A DNA stretch of 50,476 bases from a virus, in IMG/VR virus record IMGVR_UViG_3300037247_000358, positions 1-50,476 of that record; one strand, 5' to 3'. The notes under the pieces were generated by a model, which saw only the letters and a list, made by a program, of their open reading frames with translations, did no database searches and was not told where the DNA came from. Numbering within the stretch: the stretch's first letter is position 1; each line of letters begins with the position of its first letter. The translations under genes were made by a program, and so were the position numbers. This document shows positions 24,487 through 32,755 of this stretch, in pieces.

Positions 24487-24756
24487 TCACCTTCTCACAG
24501 GCCGCGCAACTTGTAATCCCCTGGCCGCACAATCCACCGAGGCACGTTGGGCCTGTTCTGTCGTTCCCAACTTATGTGCCCCATCACCATAATCGTTTTG
24601 GTAAAAGCCAGAACCCCGAAAGTCGAAGCAGCCCGTTGAAACCAGCTTCACCATTGGCTCTCCGCAGCAAGGTGGAGGAGGTTGCTTGTCAACGTAAACC
24701 TCATAACGCTCAACAACCTTCCTGCACCCTTTGCAGCCATACTCGTAGAGTGGCAT
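24487..24756 (-). CDS. FmdB-type zinc-ribbon protein, 89 aa
   Basis: The start MPLYEYGCKGC, a second cysteine pair (Cys-Cys-Gly-Glu-Pro), and the FRGSGFYQNDYG segment match the FmdB putative regulatory zinc ribbon family. The family's function is poorly defined. Proteins of this type are common in phages next to structural genes. It starts in a TAATG overlap with the previous gene. Confidence 0.8.
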   Translation of the reverse strand: MPLYEYGCKGCRKVVERYEVYVDKQPPPPCCGEPMVKLVSTGCFDFRGSGFYQNDYGDGAHKLGTTEQAQRASVDCAARGLQVARPVRR

Positions 24757-25028
24757 TACGGGAATACCTTTATCTCAACGCGCCATTCCGGCTCATGAAC
24801 CAGCGCGCTACCAGGGTCGTCAGGGGGTGAAGGAGGCACCGCCGCAACCTCCCTCACTTCAAGGATTACATCTTGTACCTTGTACCGCGTCGTAACACCC
24901 GTTTCCACGTCAAGGTAGTCAACAAGTGTACCCTTAACAGGCAAGTAAGCTAGGCCCGACACGAACAGGAATGTATCTGGAATGACGTAGAAATAACATT
25001 CCCGTGTAGAGAACTGCTTACCAGACAT
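24756..25028 (-). CDS. Hypothetical beta protein, 90 aa
   Basis: Short strands alternate with a Pro/Asp-rich loop near residue 65. There is no signal, membrane or cysteine motif. It is the gene between the beta-helix protein and the FmdB-like gene, so it is likely a minor virion protein. The family is not recognised. Confidence 0.55.
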   Translation of the reverse strand: MSGKQFSTRECYFYVIPDTFLFVSGLAYLPVKGTLVDYLDVETGVTTRYKVQDVILEVREVAAVPPSPPDDPGSALVHEPEWRVEIKVFP

Positions 25029-25039
25029 CCCTCTTCCAC

Positions 25040-26017
25040 CTACGCGACTGGGACTGCAATTGAGAGGCCGTTGTCTCCGACCTCAGCTTCGGCGTCATCC
25101 TCACAGAAGTTGCCGTTCCAATTGTCGCTGGTTCCAGCAACATAGACGGCGGTACTGTAATCGCCACCCATGTAATTCCCGGTAACTACGTTGTTACTCC
25201 CACCACTCAAGCTGAGATGTTTCGTAACCGCGTTCTCGCCATTCGGCCCGAAAGTGCAGCCTTGGACATAACTACCCTTTAGGGCAGCCACGATGCCGTT
25301 TTTGCAATCTCGAAACCAACAGCCCAGGATGTGACCCTGTGGGAAGGTAAAACCACCAGGTTCGTCGGTAACAGCAGCCAAACCTGCTGTTGGGAATAGT
25401 TGGAACTCACAGCTGACAATCCGGAAGTTCCCGACTGCCTTGAGGGATATACCATCACAGCCAGCTACTGCGCCATAGATTACGCAGTGGTCTACCGTAA
25501 GGCCCGGTGCCCAGTTGTTACTGCCGGTTGAAGAGGCCGCCGCCATTTCGGCTCGTAGGCAGATAGGAGCACCGACGTCCGCAACGATGCGGAAACCACT
25601 AACCCGCCAGCCCTGTGAGCGGATGAATAGAGTGTGTTCAGTGCCCGGTTGGTTGAAGAGTTGTGGGTTGTCGTAAGGTAGCGGCCGAGTGGGGCTCGCA
25701 CCAATCAGATTGCAAAATCGCCCCCGCCCTGCGACTGGTACAGTGACAGCGGTCATACTACCCAAACTCTGCCCAGTAGTCATCTTTTCGTTGTAGCTAC
25801 TCGGCATGACGATGATGGAATCGAAGTCTTTGACAGTATCCAAGGCTTTCTGAACCGTAGCGAAGGCCCGGTCGAGTGAAAGCCCAGTCCTACCATCGTT
25901 ACCATTGATTTTATCCACGAAGTAAACCTGGTTGAAGGCTATCAGACCCATACCATCTGCACCAGGGAGTACAGGTACTCCAGCACTTACAAGCCCACTA
26001 AAATGTGACAATGCCAT
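25040..26017 (-). CDS. Right-handed beta-helix virion protein, 325 aa
   Basis: The N-terminus is a short structured stretch, then YFVDKINGNDGRTG followed by a helix and Ile-Ile-Val-Met-Pro, as at the start of pectin-lyase-like phage proteins. The body has repeats of Val-x-Gly-Asn/Cys-x-Phe turns with conserved Asn and Gly, which is typical of a parallel beta-helix. It lies just downstream of the capsid genes and could be a head fibre or surface protein. AAGGAG precedes ATG 26017. Confidence 0.65.
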   Translation of the reverse strand: MALSHFSGLVSAGVPVLPGADGMGLIAFNQVYFVDKINGNDGRTGLSLDRAFATVQKALDTVKDFDSIIVMPSSYNEKMTTGQSLGSMTAVTVPVAGRGRFCNLIGASPTRPLPYDNPQLFNQPGTEHTLFIRSQGWRVSGFRIVADVGAPICLRAEMAAASSTGSNNWAPGLTVDHCVIYGAVAGCDGISLKAVGNFRIVSCEFQLFPTAGLAAVTDEPGGFTFPQGHILGCWFRDCKNGIVAALKGSYVQGCTFGPNGENAVTKHLSLSGGSNNVVTGNYMGGDYSTAVYVAGTSDNWNGNFCEDDAEAEVGDNGLSIAVPVA

Positions 26018-26204
26018 CTCTTTTCTCCTTTTTACAAAACTCGGTGCCGTGCTACTAGGCTCAAAACAACCACCCTATCTACCAGCCGCAAAGTGGTAGT
26101 ATGGGACGAGACAACTGAGGGCGTCAGCATGACAGGCAGCACGCTGAACATTCCACCTCGCTCCCGCTCCGACCACGGAGTTGCAGCACGGCACCAAAAG
26201 CATA
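26018..26204. other. Intergenic region with long-spaced perfect inverted repeat
   Basis: No confident gene lies in these 187 bases. GGTGCCGTGCT (26043-26053) and AGCACGGCACC (26185-26195) are exact reverse complements 131 bases apart and would enclose the region in an RNA stem. A 42-residue minus-strand frame (26075-26203), behind GGGAG, exists inside but is doubtful. The region separates the capsid/zinc-ribbon genes from the beta-helix gene and may set relative expression. Confidence 0.5.
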
Positions 26205-26459
26205 CTACAACTCCCTGTTGTCCTCTTCATCTCGTTTCAGAATGTCAAGCGGCTGCATTTCTGTCTCTTGACCGAACTCCAAAATGTCTGCGATAATGCG
26301 CTCCCGCTCGAACATAATGGGATTGTCATAACATTCGTGGTCAATACACAGCAGCAACCCCTGTTGCTTGACAAGCAGGGATATAGGGTGGTCCAATCCA
26401 CATCTGTCGCAACGGGCCCAGGGAATGCCCTGGATACCACTGCCACCCTGTTTTGGCAT
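26205..26459 (-). CDS. Small zinc-ribbon protein next to the capsid gene, 84 aa
   Basis: Residues 16-45 contain Cys-Asp-Arg-Cys-Gly and later Leu-Cys-Ile-Asp-His-Glu-Cys, a four-cysteine metal site. The acidic tail is helical. ATG 26459 lies three bases after the palindrome at 26462-26478, and the GAGG of its ribosome-binding site is in the palindrome centre. A repressor bound there would directly hide the start. Its function is unknown. Confidence 0.65.
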   Translation of the reverse strand: MPKQGGSGIQGIPWARCDRCGLDHPISLLVKQQGLLLCIDHECYDNPIMFERERIIADILEFGQETEMQPLDILKRDEEDNREL

Positions 26460-26461
26460 AA

Positions 26462-26478
26462 TGTTTACCTCGTAAACA
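26462..26478. promoter_or_regulatory. Operator-like palindrome, copy 3
   Basis: TGTTTA-CCTCG-TAAACA, in the 52-base gap between the major capsid gene and the zinc-ribbon gene. In the minus direction the centre supplies the ribosome-binding GAGG. The outer right flank GTTAG is the same as in the 36409 copy. Confidence 0.75.
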
Positions 26479-26511
26479 GTTAGCCAACGTCAGTTCTAGT
26501 TACCAACTGCT

Positions 26512-27465
26512 TTAAGGCCCGTTGGAACCCCAGGTTCCCAGCCAGGAAGTAGCACCTGAACTAAACCGCATGAACGAAATTTGCTTGATGCTCCGGGTGT
26601 CGAAATCATCAGCAAAGTCCTCGTCCAGCGCCTTACGGGTAAAGTGCTTCAGTTGGTGGGACTCCTTATCACAGACCATGAACCAGGCAGACTGACTTGT
26701 GAAGTAGTGGCAGATAAAGTAATTCAAATCCTCTTTGATGAGGGCATTGATTTCGTTATCAGCCGTGAAGGGCCTATGTGGCGAGCCCAAAATCTCTCGC
26801 GCAATCCACTTCAACTCAGGTGGAATGACAAGGTACTTTGGCTTCAAAACCACCGGCAGCCCTTGGCTGTCAATCAACCGCTCAAACTGGTTAATTGAAA
26901 GCTGGATGGAGGTGAAACTCAGGTCAACATCCGTCGCAGGGCGGTTGGGGTAAGTACCAACCGCACCAATGACGTTAGTCAGGCCCGGGCCGACGCTAGT
27001 CGCCGTTGTACCCCCTAGCAATGGGTGTTGGTTGTTGAAGAGACTCACACCATCGGTGGTTGTGACAGTGGTAAAGCCGAGGTTAAAGATGTTCCATGTC
27101 TGCTGTTCCTTCGTGAAATGCGCGGAACGAGCCAGTGCCTTTGGCACCTGCATGATGATGTTGTACTGGTCATCTTCATACAACTCCCACGAGGTGCGAA
27201 CACCAAGAGCATAGGTAGTATGCAAATACCGCTTGGTACCACCCTGGATAGCATCTTGGTAGGTCACCGACTCCGCTTCGGGTTTTTCTGGCATCGGGCC
27301 CAGGCCGGAAAACTCCACTTCATCTTCGTATGCCTTGTCACTGTCAGGCATATTGAAGATGTGAGAGTATTCCTCATCACGCTGGAGCAAATCCAGCCAG
27401 TGTACGAAGTTGTGATGGAGGCCAGGGGCCATCAACTGCGCGAACTGCCCACGTACCATTGTCAT
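26512..27465 (-). CDS. Major capsid protein, HK97-fold type
   Basis: The 317-residue product has features of phage coat proteins: a helical N-terminus with a GLHHNFVHWLD stretch, a Glu-Asp-Glu-Val-Glu-Phe-x-Gly segment, an Arg-Tyr-Leu-His-Thr beta hairpin, a long amphipathic helix (about 105-130) and a LFNNQHPLLGG segment before the loop. The length is typical. It follows scaffold- and decoration-like genes. The assignment rests on order and pattern. ATG 27465 lies 12 bases after AAGGAG. Confidence 0.78.
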   Translation of the reverse strand: MTMVRGQFAQLMAPGLHHNFVHWLDLLQRDEEYSHIFNMPDSDKAYEDEVEFSGLGPMPEKPEAESVTYQDAIQGGTKRYLHTTYALGVRTSWELYEDDQYNIIMQVPKALARSAHFTKEQQTWNIFNLGFTTVTTTDGVSLFNNQHPLLGGTTATSVGPGLTNVIGAVGTYPNRPATDVDLSFTSIQLSINQFERLIDSQGLPVVLKPKYLVIPPELKWIAREILGSPHRPFTADNEINALIKEDLNYFICHYFTSQSAWFMVCDKESHQLKHFTRKALDEDFADDFDTRSIKQISFMRFSSGATSWLGTWGSNGP

Positions 27466-27496
27466 CGGTTACATTTCTCCTTTTGAACAAACAAAA

Positions 27497-28063
27497 CTAC
27501 GCCACCATCTGGGCAGCGGCTTCAAGAACCGTGAAAAACACCCCACGTGCATCGTCAGGATGCAATCCAACGATGGTGACCACAATCTGGTTTGCGCCGG
27601 TGGCCGTCCGGTCAACATACCAACTGCCATCGGTGTCACGGGTTAGGCCAAAGGTCTTGCCTATATCAGCAATGACCGGTGTTTGGGCTGGACCAACCTG
27701 GCCAGAGAAAACCGTGTCAGCAGCAGCCATTTCCACCCCGATACGCCCATCTACGAGGGGAGCGCCGCGTGGAATGTTAATGGCTAAAGTCTGGTGTTGA
27801 ACACTGCCGAAGCTGAGTTCAACACCGACACCAACTGTAACTAGGTTGTTCCCAGGCTCCTTGTTGAACCCCGCCAAGGCACGGGTGTTGTCACCAGCAC
27901 CGTTGTCATCCAGTGTAAGGGCCTCCTCAAGACCGCCGTCAGCGGAGGCAAGGAAAACTGGCACTCCACGGAGGAAAGTCTCACCCACACCTTCAGTAAG
28001 GCGCCGCATGACGGGTTGATTACCGCTAACCGTACGAGTTGCGAAAATTACTGCACTTGCCAC
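27497..28063 (-). CDS. Head decoration-like protein, 188 aa
   Basis: GTG 28063 follows AGGAGG. The product is beta-rich with many Val, Thr and Gly, with an 'N-x-x-RALAGFN' segment and a C-terminal strand pair. Location directly before the major capsid gene fits a capsid decoration or head-stabilising protein. No family is certain. Confidence 0.6.
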   Translation of the reverse strand: MASAVIFATRTVSGNQPVMRRLTEGVGETFLRGVPVFLASADGGLEEALTLDDNGAGDNTRALAGFNKEPGNNLVTVGVGVELSFGSVQHQTLAINIPRGAPLVDGRIGVEMAAADTVFSGQVGPAQTPVIADIGKTFGLTRDTDGSWYVDRTATGANQIVVTIVGLHPDDARGVFFTVLEAAAQMVA

Positions 28064-28088
28064 AGTGGCCTCCTAAATCCGAATTTTA

Positions 28089-28667
28089 CTACTCTTTCCC
28101 CCCAACCAAAGCCTCAGTTTCAGCTTGACCGGGGACGAAGGTCGTGATTTTTGGTGTCGCGGGGGAGCCAACTCTACTAAGCTCCTCGCTAACCATCTTC
28201 TTTGCCCGTTTCAGGAACGCCGCCTTGGAAATACGGGCAACTGCCCGTTGTTCGTTGTACTTCAAGGCCCCAAGGTACTGTTTCCTCGAAATCTTCATCA
28301 ACACCAAATCACCATAGACAATCTGGCCGTTCTTGATGAGATACTCAGGAATAGGTTTACCGTCAGGACCAACAACATCCTTGGACGTTACCTTGATAAA
28401 GCCCATGGCTTCCATCTGGTACAGGCGTTGGCCCTCCCCCGCAACACGGTTAACCCACCGAAACTTCAATAGTGGGTTTCGAGGACGTAGGTCAGTGTAA
28501 TCAGGCAGAACCAGCGGCCTTGCCTCAATGGCCTCGTCAGGGAGCTTTGCTGCTGCCTGCTTTGCCACCTCAGCTGCCTGACTAGGCACTAGGGGGGGAA
28601 CCCCCGGTGTTGGAACATTCTTACTTGTTACTGCTGGGCCTGATTTTTGTGTGTTGTTAGGCTGCAT
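28089..28667 (-). CDS. Head-region protein, 192 aa
   Basis: The first 50 residues are Pro/Ala/Lys-rich and probably disordered. The core has a Leu-Arg-Pro-Arg-Asn-Pro and Tyr-Gln-Met-Glu-Ala-Met-Gly-Phe stretch with strands, and the tail is basic and helical. It lies between scaffold-like and decoration-like genes and overlaps the former by 11 bases. It may be a minor head protein. Confidence 0.55.
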   Translation of the reverse strand: MQPNNTQKSGPAVTSKNVPTPGVPPLVPSQAAEVAKQAAAKLPDEAIEARPLVLPDYTDLRPRNPLLKFRWVNRVAGEGQRLYQMEAMGFIKVTSKDVVGPDGKPIPEYLIKNGQIVYGDLVLMKISRKQYLGALKYNEQRAVARISKAAFLKRAKKMVSEELSRVGSPATPKITTFVPGQAETEALVGGKE

Positions 28668-29370
28668 GGACCACCATTCCTTCCTTCTGTTTTAGATATT
28701 CCGCGGGTGTCATTCGCATCCGCTCAGCGACTTTCTTTTCCTGGTCGTTGAGTTTGCTCTCCGGCGTTGCGCTAGGGTCAACCTCTGGCACATGCGGAGC
28801 ACCACTAGAGGCTGGCTCAGTGAAAAACTCGTTCTTCCCTTCCTTGGCATCTGCCACAAACTCATTGAGGTGGCGACCCTTGACCATGAGAATGGCATTC
28901 TCCCAGGTCTGAAACATCGGACGCTGTTGAAGAGGGACGGTTTTCATTAGTTCCATTATTTCGTCGCCAAATTTGGCAAAGAGCTTTGGATTCCGTTGCC
29001 GAATGAACATCTCAGCAGTCTGGGCCCCCTGCGTGAACATTTGCAAAGCCAACGGAGTTAAGCGTTGGGTAAGGGCCGCATCTGGGTCTTCCCAGAAGTC
29101 AATCGGCTTGTTTGGGTCTGGAGCAGCGGGCACTACCGGTTTGTTGAGTGGATTTGCTGGGTCAAGAGCAGCATCAGCTTTTGCCTTTGCGGCATCACGT
29201 TCTGCGTTTGCGGCCTGAAGTTCTTGTTCCTTAGTCACGGCCAAATCCTGAGCGGCTTTCAGGTCTGTCTGAGCAGTGGTACCTGCTTTCATCACCACTA
29301 GGATTTGCTCGTCAGTCAAATCTTTCCACTCCGGTGGAAAGGTCGAGTCATTTCTGTCAATCAACGGCAT
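28657..29370 (-). CDS. Scaffolding-like protein, 237 aa
   Basis: A long helical region, rich in Ala, Glu, Lys and Gln (residues 25-70), is followed by a Pro-rich linker and more helices, with an acidic and hydrophilic C-terminus. This composition and the position between portal and capsid are those of phage scaffolds. No protease motif was seen. AGGAGG precedes ATG 29370. Confidence 0.65.
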   Translation of the reverse strand: MPLIDRNDSTFPPEWKDLTDEQILVVMKAGTTAQTDLKAAQDLAVTKEQELQAANAERDAAKAKADAALDPANPLNKPVVPAAPDPNKPIDFWEDPDAALTQRLTPLALQMFTQGAQTAEMFIRQRNPKLFAKFGDEIMELMKTVPLQQRPMFQTWENAILMVKGRHLNEFVADAKEGKNEFFTEPASSGAPHVPEVDPSATPESKLNDQEKKVAERMRMTPAEYLKQKEGMVVHAA

Positions 29371-29383
29371 GATATGCCTCCTG

Positions 29384-29668
29384 TTAAGGTAATGCTGCCT
29401 CTGCGGCTGCTAAAGTTTTCTTTTCAAAATCCTTCTGGTCGCTCATCTGCTTTTCGATGCCCTTTAGGTCCCTTTCCATGTGGATGATACCATCCAACAC
29501 GGCCAAGGCCCCTTGGGCACGATGGATAAGGATTGGATTACTGGAAGTCATTAGTATGTTCTGCTCCTTAGCAATAAGCTCCTCAATCCACCTATTGAAT
29601 ACCCTCGCCCCCGGCTGTGCCACCCACGCCAGGAGCTTGTGGCGGTTGTCCACCAGAACTGGTCTCAC
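29384..29668 (-). CDS. Small helical protein after portal, 94 aa
   Basis: GTG 29668 lies inside the portal gene, six bases after GGAGG, and the two genes overlap by 77 bases. The product is helical with Arg-Val-Phe-Asn-x-Trp-Ile-Glu and a GALAVLDGIIHMERDLK segment, which I have seen as a small gene near phage portal genes. Its role is unknown. Confidence 0.6.
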   Translation of the reverse strand: MRPVLVDNRHKLLAWVAQPGARVFNRWIEELIAKEQNILMTSSNPILIHRAQGALAVLDGIIHMERDLKGIEKQMSDQKDFEKKTLAAAEAALP

Positions 29669-31424
29669 GTTTCACCTCCGGTATGAGCCTGTCTGTCTCA
29701 CTTCGTCCGAAATTGCGAAGAACATCCTTCATAAGAGCATTAGAAGCCTGGACGGCTTCCCCAAGATACTGACGGACTTCCTCTGGAATCATCACGTTAG
29801 AGGCACTTTGCAGCAAGGAAGCCACGGTTTGATAATGACGGGTCATCAAACCAACCAACATAATGTCATTTTGCTTTTCAACCTCACGGTTGACACTAGC
29901 AGTTGAGGCATAGATAGGTAACCCCATCTTGCCAGAGGCCATAAGCTCTAGGGCAGCCTTTATGAATTGGGCTTTCTCACCAAATTGGTCCACCCTATCA
30001 CCAACACCAAAATGGGCATATACACGGGTGATGATACGTCCTAGTTTGGTGTGTGCATACCTCATATCTGTAACGTTCAAATCCGTCCGTGTGTTGCTCT
30101 CCTGAAGCATTGACAACGTACCCATGGCCGTGTACACACCACGACGACCGTGCATAACACCAGCACCATAGCCCTGTTGGTGCGGAGCTACTCCTGACAG
30201 CCTTTCTGCAAGGTCAAGTGTCATCCTCTCATCTTCGATAGTTACCTCACTCAATTCACCGTGAACGAGAGGCTCAATTTCGTCCTTTTCTGCTGGCAGT
30301 ATCGCAGACGGGTAAATACGATAGCCCTGATGCAGTTTGCTGTCAGGATTAGCCCGCCAGATACGAGTATTAGCAATTGTCATGTTGTCCCGACGTTGGT
30401 TGTGGATAATTGACAACTCGTTCTGGAAATGGGACAAACGCTCACAGAAACCAAGACCATGGAACTGGTCATCACGGTAGTAGAGCCGAGCCGCAACAAA
30501 AGGCTCCATATTCTCCGGATAGAAGTTGTAAACTGCCCGGAGAATTGTGTTAGACTCAAGGTGGTAGGAGATTATTGTTCTGACAAGGTGGCCATTTATG
30601 AAAGCCTTGTACCAACACTCCCAAATGTCCCATTCCTTGTAGCCATAACCCACTGAACTTCGAGCGCCTGTGTCAGTTTCCTTTCTCTGCTGGGTACTAA
30701 TCGGGAACGTGCGGGTTGGTTTGCCTAAAACGTAGTTTACCTTGTCCTGGGCATAGACCCCATGAAACGCCCGCTCCTTTAGTTCAAACTCCTGAATTCT
30801 ACGACGGTGTATCTTAATGTTTGCGGCCTCAAGAGTCTTTGACGCTGGTGGAATGAAAAAGTCCTCAAAAGCTAGTTTCTCCGGACGAGGACCAGCGTAA
30901 ATGGTGGTGGGAAGATAGGAAAAATTGCCCTGACCATCCCCAGCAACAAAATCCTCCCAGACTTTTTCGTATGGGGACTTGACTATGGAAGTGCCGAATT
31001 TGATTGCCTCACCAAACCACTCATGATAAACACGATAAAGGTCAAGTTCTGTTGGTTCGATGCCAACATATTCCAGAAACTCCTCAACTGCCTCTCTAAG
31101 CTCTTCCCCAACACCCTGGTGGGTTCCAAGCAGCTTTGTTACCCATAGGGGCTTCGTTTTGAAGACGTAGGACATAACTCTGGCAAGCAGTGTGTCAGAG
31201 TGAATAGCAATGACAGGAACCACCAAGTTACTTGCGTTATAGAACGGAAACTCCCGAATTTTCTCCAGAGGCGTCGCTTCGTAGAATTTGCGCCATTTAC
31301 CAATTTTAGTTTGATATAACACGGAATACCCTGAAATCAGGCCGAGGATGTGTCTCCGAATATCCCTCTTGAGATACTCCTCGACCTGAGGGGTCAGGGT
31401 GACGCGAATGGGTGCTTCGGGCAT
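29592..31424 (-). CDS. Portal protein
   Basis: The 610-residue product begins with a helical arm (LTPQVEEYLKRDIRRHI) and has the layout of portal proteins: an N-terminal wing with a Tyr-Glu-Lys-Val-Trp-Glu-Asp segment, a crown/stem region around residues 300-400, including a Phe-His-Gly-Leu-Gly-Phe and HNQRRDN motif, and a helical C-terminus. It follows terminase and precedes scaffold, as expected. It forms the dodecameric ring through which DNA is packaged. Only a weak ribosome-binding site is visible. Confidence 0.8.
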   Translation of the reverse strand: MPEAPIRVTLTPQVEEYLKRDIRRHILGLISGYSVLYQTKIGKWRKFYEATPLEKIREFPFYNASNLVVPVIAIHSDTLLARVMSYVFKTKPLWVTKLLGTHQGVGEELREAVEEFLEYVGIEPTELDLYRVYHEWFGEAIKFGTSIVKSPYEKVWEDFVAGDGQGNFSYLPTTIYAGPRPEKLAFEDFFIPPASKTLEAANIKIHRRRIQEFELKERAFHGVYAQDKVNYVLGKPTRTFPISTQQRKETDTGARSSVGYGYKEWDIWECWYKAFINGHLVRTIISYHLESNTILRAVYNFYPENMEPFVAARLYYRDDQFHGLGFCERLSHFQNELSIIHNQRRDNMTIANTRIWRANPDSKLHQGYRIYPSAILPAEKDEIEPLVHGELSEVTIEDERMTLDLAERLSGVAPHQQGYGAGVMHGRRGVYTAMGTLSMLQESNTRTDLNVTDMRYAHTKLGRIITRVYAHFGVGDRVDQFGEKAQFIKAALELMASGKMGLPIYASTASVNREVEKQNDIMLVGLMTRHYQTVASLLQSASNVMIPEEVRQYLGEAVQASNALMKDVLRNFGRSETDRLIPEVKRETSSGGQPPQAPGVGGTAGGEGIQ

Positions 31425-31427
31425 TGA

Positions 31428-31646
31428 CTATCCAGAGAGAATCCTGTCACGCTTTTCTGCATTGGATTGCCAGCGAAGCAAATCGTCTTGGGTTATTGGC
31501 TGTCCCAATCGAGCAAGAGCTAAGGCTCCTGTACCTACAACATCTTGCAGCATTTTGACCAGGTCAGCGGTCCGCTTATCGAGATAAGGGGTTGCCAACC
31601 CGGCCCCAAGATTCGTCAACAAAACAATCAAAGCTCCGAGTCCCAT
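31428..31646 (-). CDS. Small membrane-proximal protein, 72 aa
   Basis: The first 20 residues are hydrophobic, then a helical charged region follows. It starts in a TAATG overlap with the lipoprotein gene and ends just before the portal. It could be a membrane protein, but a role in lysis is unproven. Confidence 0.5.
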   Translation of the reverse strand: MGLGALIVLLTNLGAGLATPYLDKRTADLVKMLQDVVGTGALALARLGQPITQDDLLRWQSNAEKRDRILSG

Positions 31647-32038
31647 TACTCACACTCCTGTCCGCAACTGGAGCGAACAATTAAAATACTGCCGTTTAGT
31701 GTTGTCAACTCTGCCTCTACCTCAGACTGGGTAGCCTCACCAACCCTCCAAAGCTCGTAGATAGTAGTTGCTTGCCGGAAGGACGTATTTGCTCTTAGGA
31801 GCGAAATCCTGTAACTTTCTAGGCCGGAAGTAGAAAAACGGCAAGTAGCCTCTGCCGTAGAGCAAGCCTGTCTCTGTACGGAGTAGAAGTTAGTTGCGCT
31901 GTTCAACAACGCATCGGCGATGTTAATTGTGTGTCCAATTCGGTCAATTACTGATACCGGCGCAGTCGCGCTGCGTTGGCACCCAAGTGAAAACAACAGT
32001 ACAATTGTCAGGACTGAAACAGAAATTCTTTTTCGCAT
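31646..32038 (-). CDS. Exported lipoprotein-like protein, 130 aa
   Basis: ATG 32038 is chosen over an upstream in-frame start because GAGG lies seven bases away. Met-Arg-Lys-Arg and a hydrophobic core lead to Leu-Phe-Ser-Leu-Gly-Cys (Cys 20), a near-match to a lipobox. The mature part is helical with four more cysteines, two of them close to the C-terminus. It may be a phage lipoprotein such as an exclusion or spanin-type protein. The lipobox is imperfect. Confidence 0.6.
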   Translation of the reverse strand: MRKRISVSVLTIVLLFSLGCQRSATAPVSVIDRIGHTINIADALLNSATNFYSVQRQACSTAEATCRFSTSGLESYRISLLRANTSFRQATTIYELWRVGEATQSEVEAELTTLNGSILIVRSSCGQECE

Positions 32039-32042
32039 GGAA

Positions 32043-32216
32043 CTACCTCGCTTTCTCGATTTTGTGCCCAATGCCGAGAGCAGCAAAGCCCATTCCCAGC
32101 AGGCTAATTCCTTCCGTGATGGAATCGCCCTCAGTTTCCACTACTCCCTTAATTACAAGCCCAAGCCCAGTCAGAATCATCGAGACCCCGCCCAGTTTAG
32201 TTTTCCAACCTGTCAT
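32043..32216 (-). CDS. Small two-helix membrane protein, 57 aa
   Basis: Starts at ATG 32216 behind TAAGGAGG. The product has two hydrophobic helices, about residues 9-22 and 37-50, around a short acidic loop, and ends Ile-Gly-His-Lys-Ile-Glu-Lys-Ala-Arg. Similar tiny membrane proteins are frequent in phages. It is a third holin candidate or a small accessory membrane protein. Confidence 0.65.
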   Translation of the reverse strand: MTGWKTKLGGVSMILTGLGLVIKGVVETEGDSITEGISLLGMGFAALGIGHKIEKAR

Positions 32217-32228
32217 AACTATTCCTCC

Positions 32229-32396
32229 TTACCTATCTTTTCTTTGCTTTTTCCTATGGCCCACTTTCTCATGCCATTTGGCAGAGCCAGGAACGCCCTT
32301 GTTGATACTTGCGTGGAACACGCTTTCGCCCTTCTCCTTGCCGTAGGTCTTTTTCATCGAAGCCATGACCTCTTTGCCCGTTTTAGTCTTAGGCAA
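32229..32396 (-). CDS. Small basic protein of a common phage type, 55 aa
   Basis: TTG 32396, with GAGAGG nine bases upstream, starts a 55-residue basic protein: Lys-Thr-Gly-Lys-x-Val-Met, KKTYGKEKGE, Val-Phe-His-Ala-Ser-Ile-Asn-Lys-Gly. This is a widespread tiny phage protein type of unknown function. The start codon overlaps the previous stop. Confidence 0.65.
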   Translation of the reverse strand: MPKTKTGKEVMASMKKTYGKEKGESVFHASINKGVPGSAKWHEKVGHRKKQRKDR

Positions 32397-32553
32397 GAGC
32401 TACCTCTCTACTATTCGGCTGGGCCGGATGCTTCAGCCCACCACGACAGCGCCACCACCATTTGCCGTTGTGCCGTATATAGGCTTTATGCTCATGGGCG
32501 TAGCACTTACCACAGTGTAAGCACATATAATGGACTGAGCATCCACAAGTCAT
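32389..32553 (-). CDS. Small cysteine-rich protein, 54 aa
   Basis: ATG 32553 opens a 54-residue protein with Cys-x-Cys, then Cys-Leu-His-Cys-Gly-Lys-Cys and His-Glu-His, a compact metal-knuckle. It is followed by Trp-Trp-Trp-Arg-Cys-Arg and a polar tail. It ends inside the next gene. A weak AGG is the only ribosome-binding signal, so confidence is moderate. Confidence 0.5.
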   Translation of the reverse strand: MTCGCSVHYMCLHCGKCYAHEHKAYIRHNGKWWWRCRGGLKHPAQPNSREVALA

Positions 32554-32556
32554 TAC

Positions 32557-32739
32557 CTAGTTTACGCAGAGGTTAACACCCGACCCAACACATTCCTTTG
32601 TGTCCCTGTCAAATTGCCAATCCCTCGGTCCGACGTAAAGACGAACAAATTTGTCGTCAATCACGATGCGAACTCTGCTCTTCTTAGGAAATGTTATGTG
32701 CGGCAGAACAATATCTTCAACTTCATAAGTGCCATTCAT
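32557..32739 (-). CDS. Small beta protein, 60 aa
   Basis: ATG 32739 follows AGGAAGG. Residues 1-40 form strands with a Val-Arg-Ile-Val-Ile-Asp-Asp-Lys-Phe-Val-Arg-Leu pattern, and two cysteines are near the end. It is the first of several small genes downstream of the terminase gene. Function is unknown. Confidence 0.6.
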   Translation of the reverse strand: MNGTYEVEDIVLPHITFPKKSRVRIVIDDKFVRLYVGPRDWQFDRDTKECVGSGVNLCVN

Positions 32740-32755
32740 TTGTTCCTTCCTGTTA

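Noticed and set aside
31646-32038. Outer-membrane spanin (Rz1-like)
   Set aside because: The lipobox is imperfect, no inner-membrane spanin partner is adjacent, and it is far from the endolysin.
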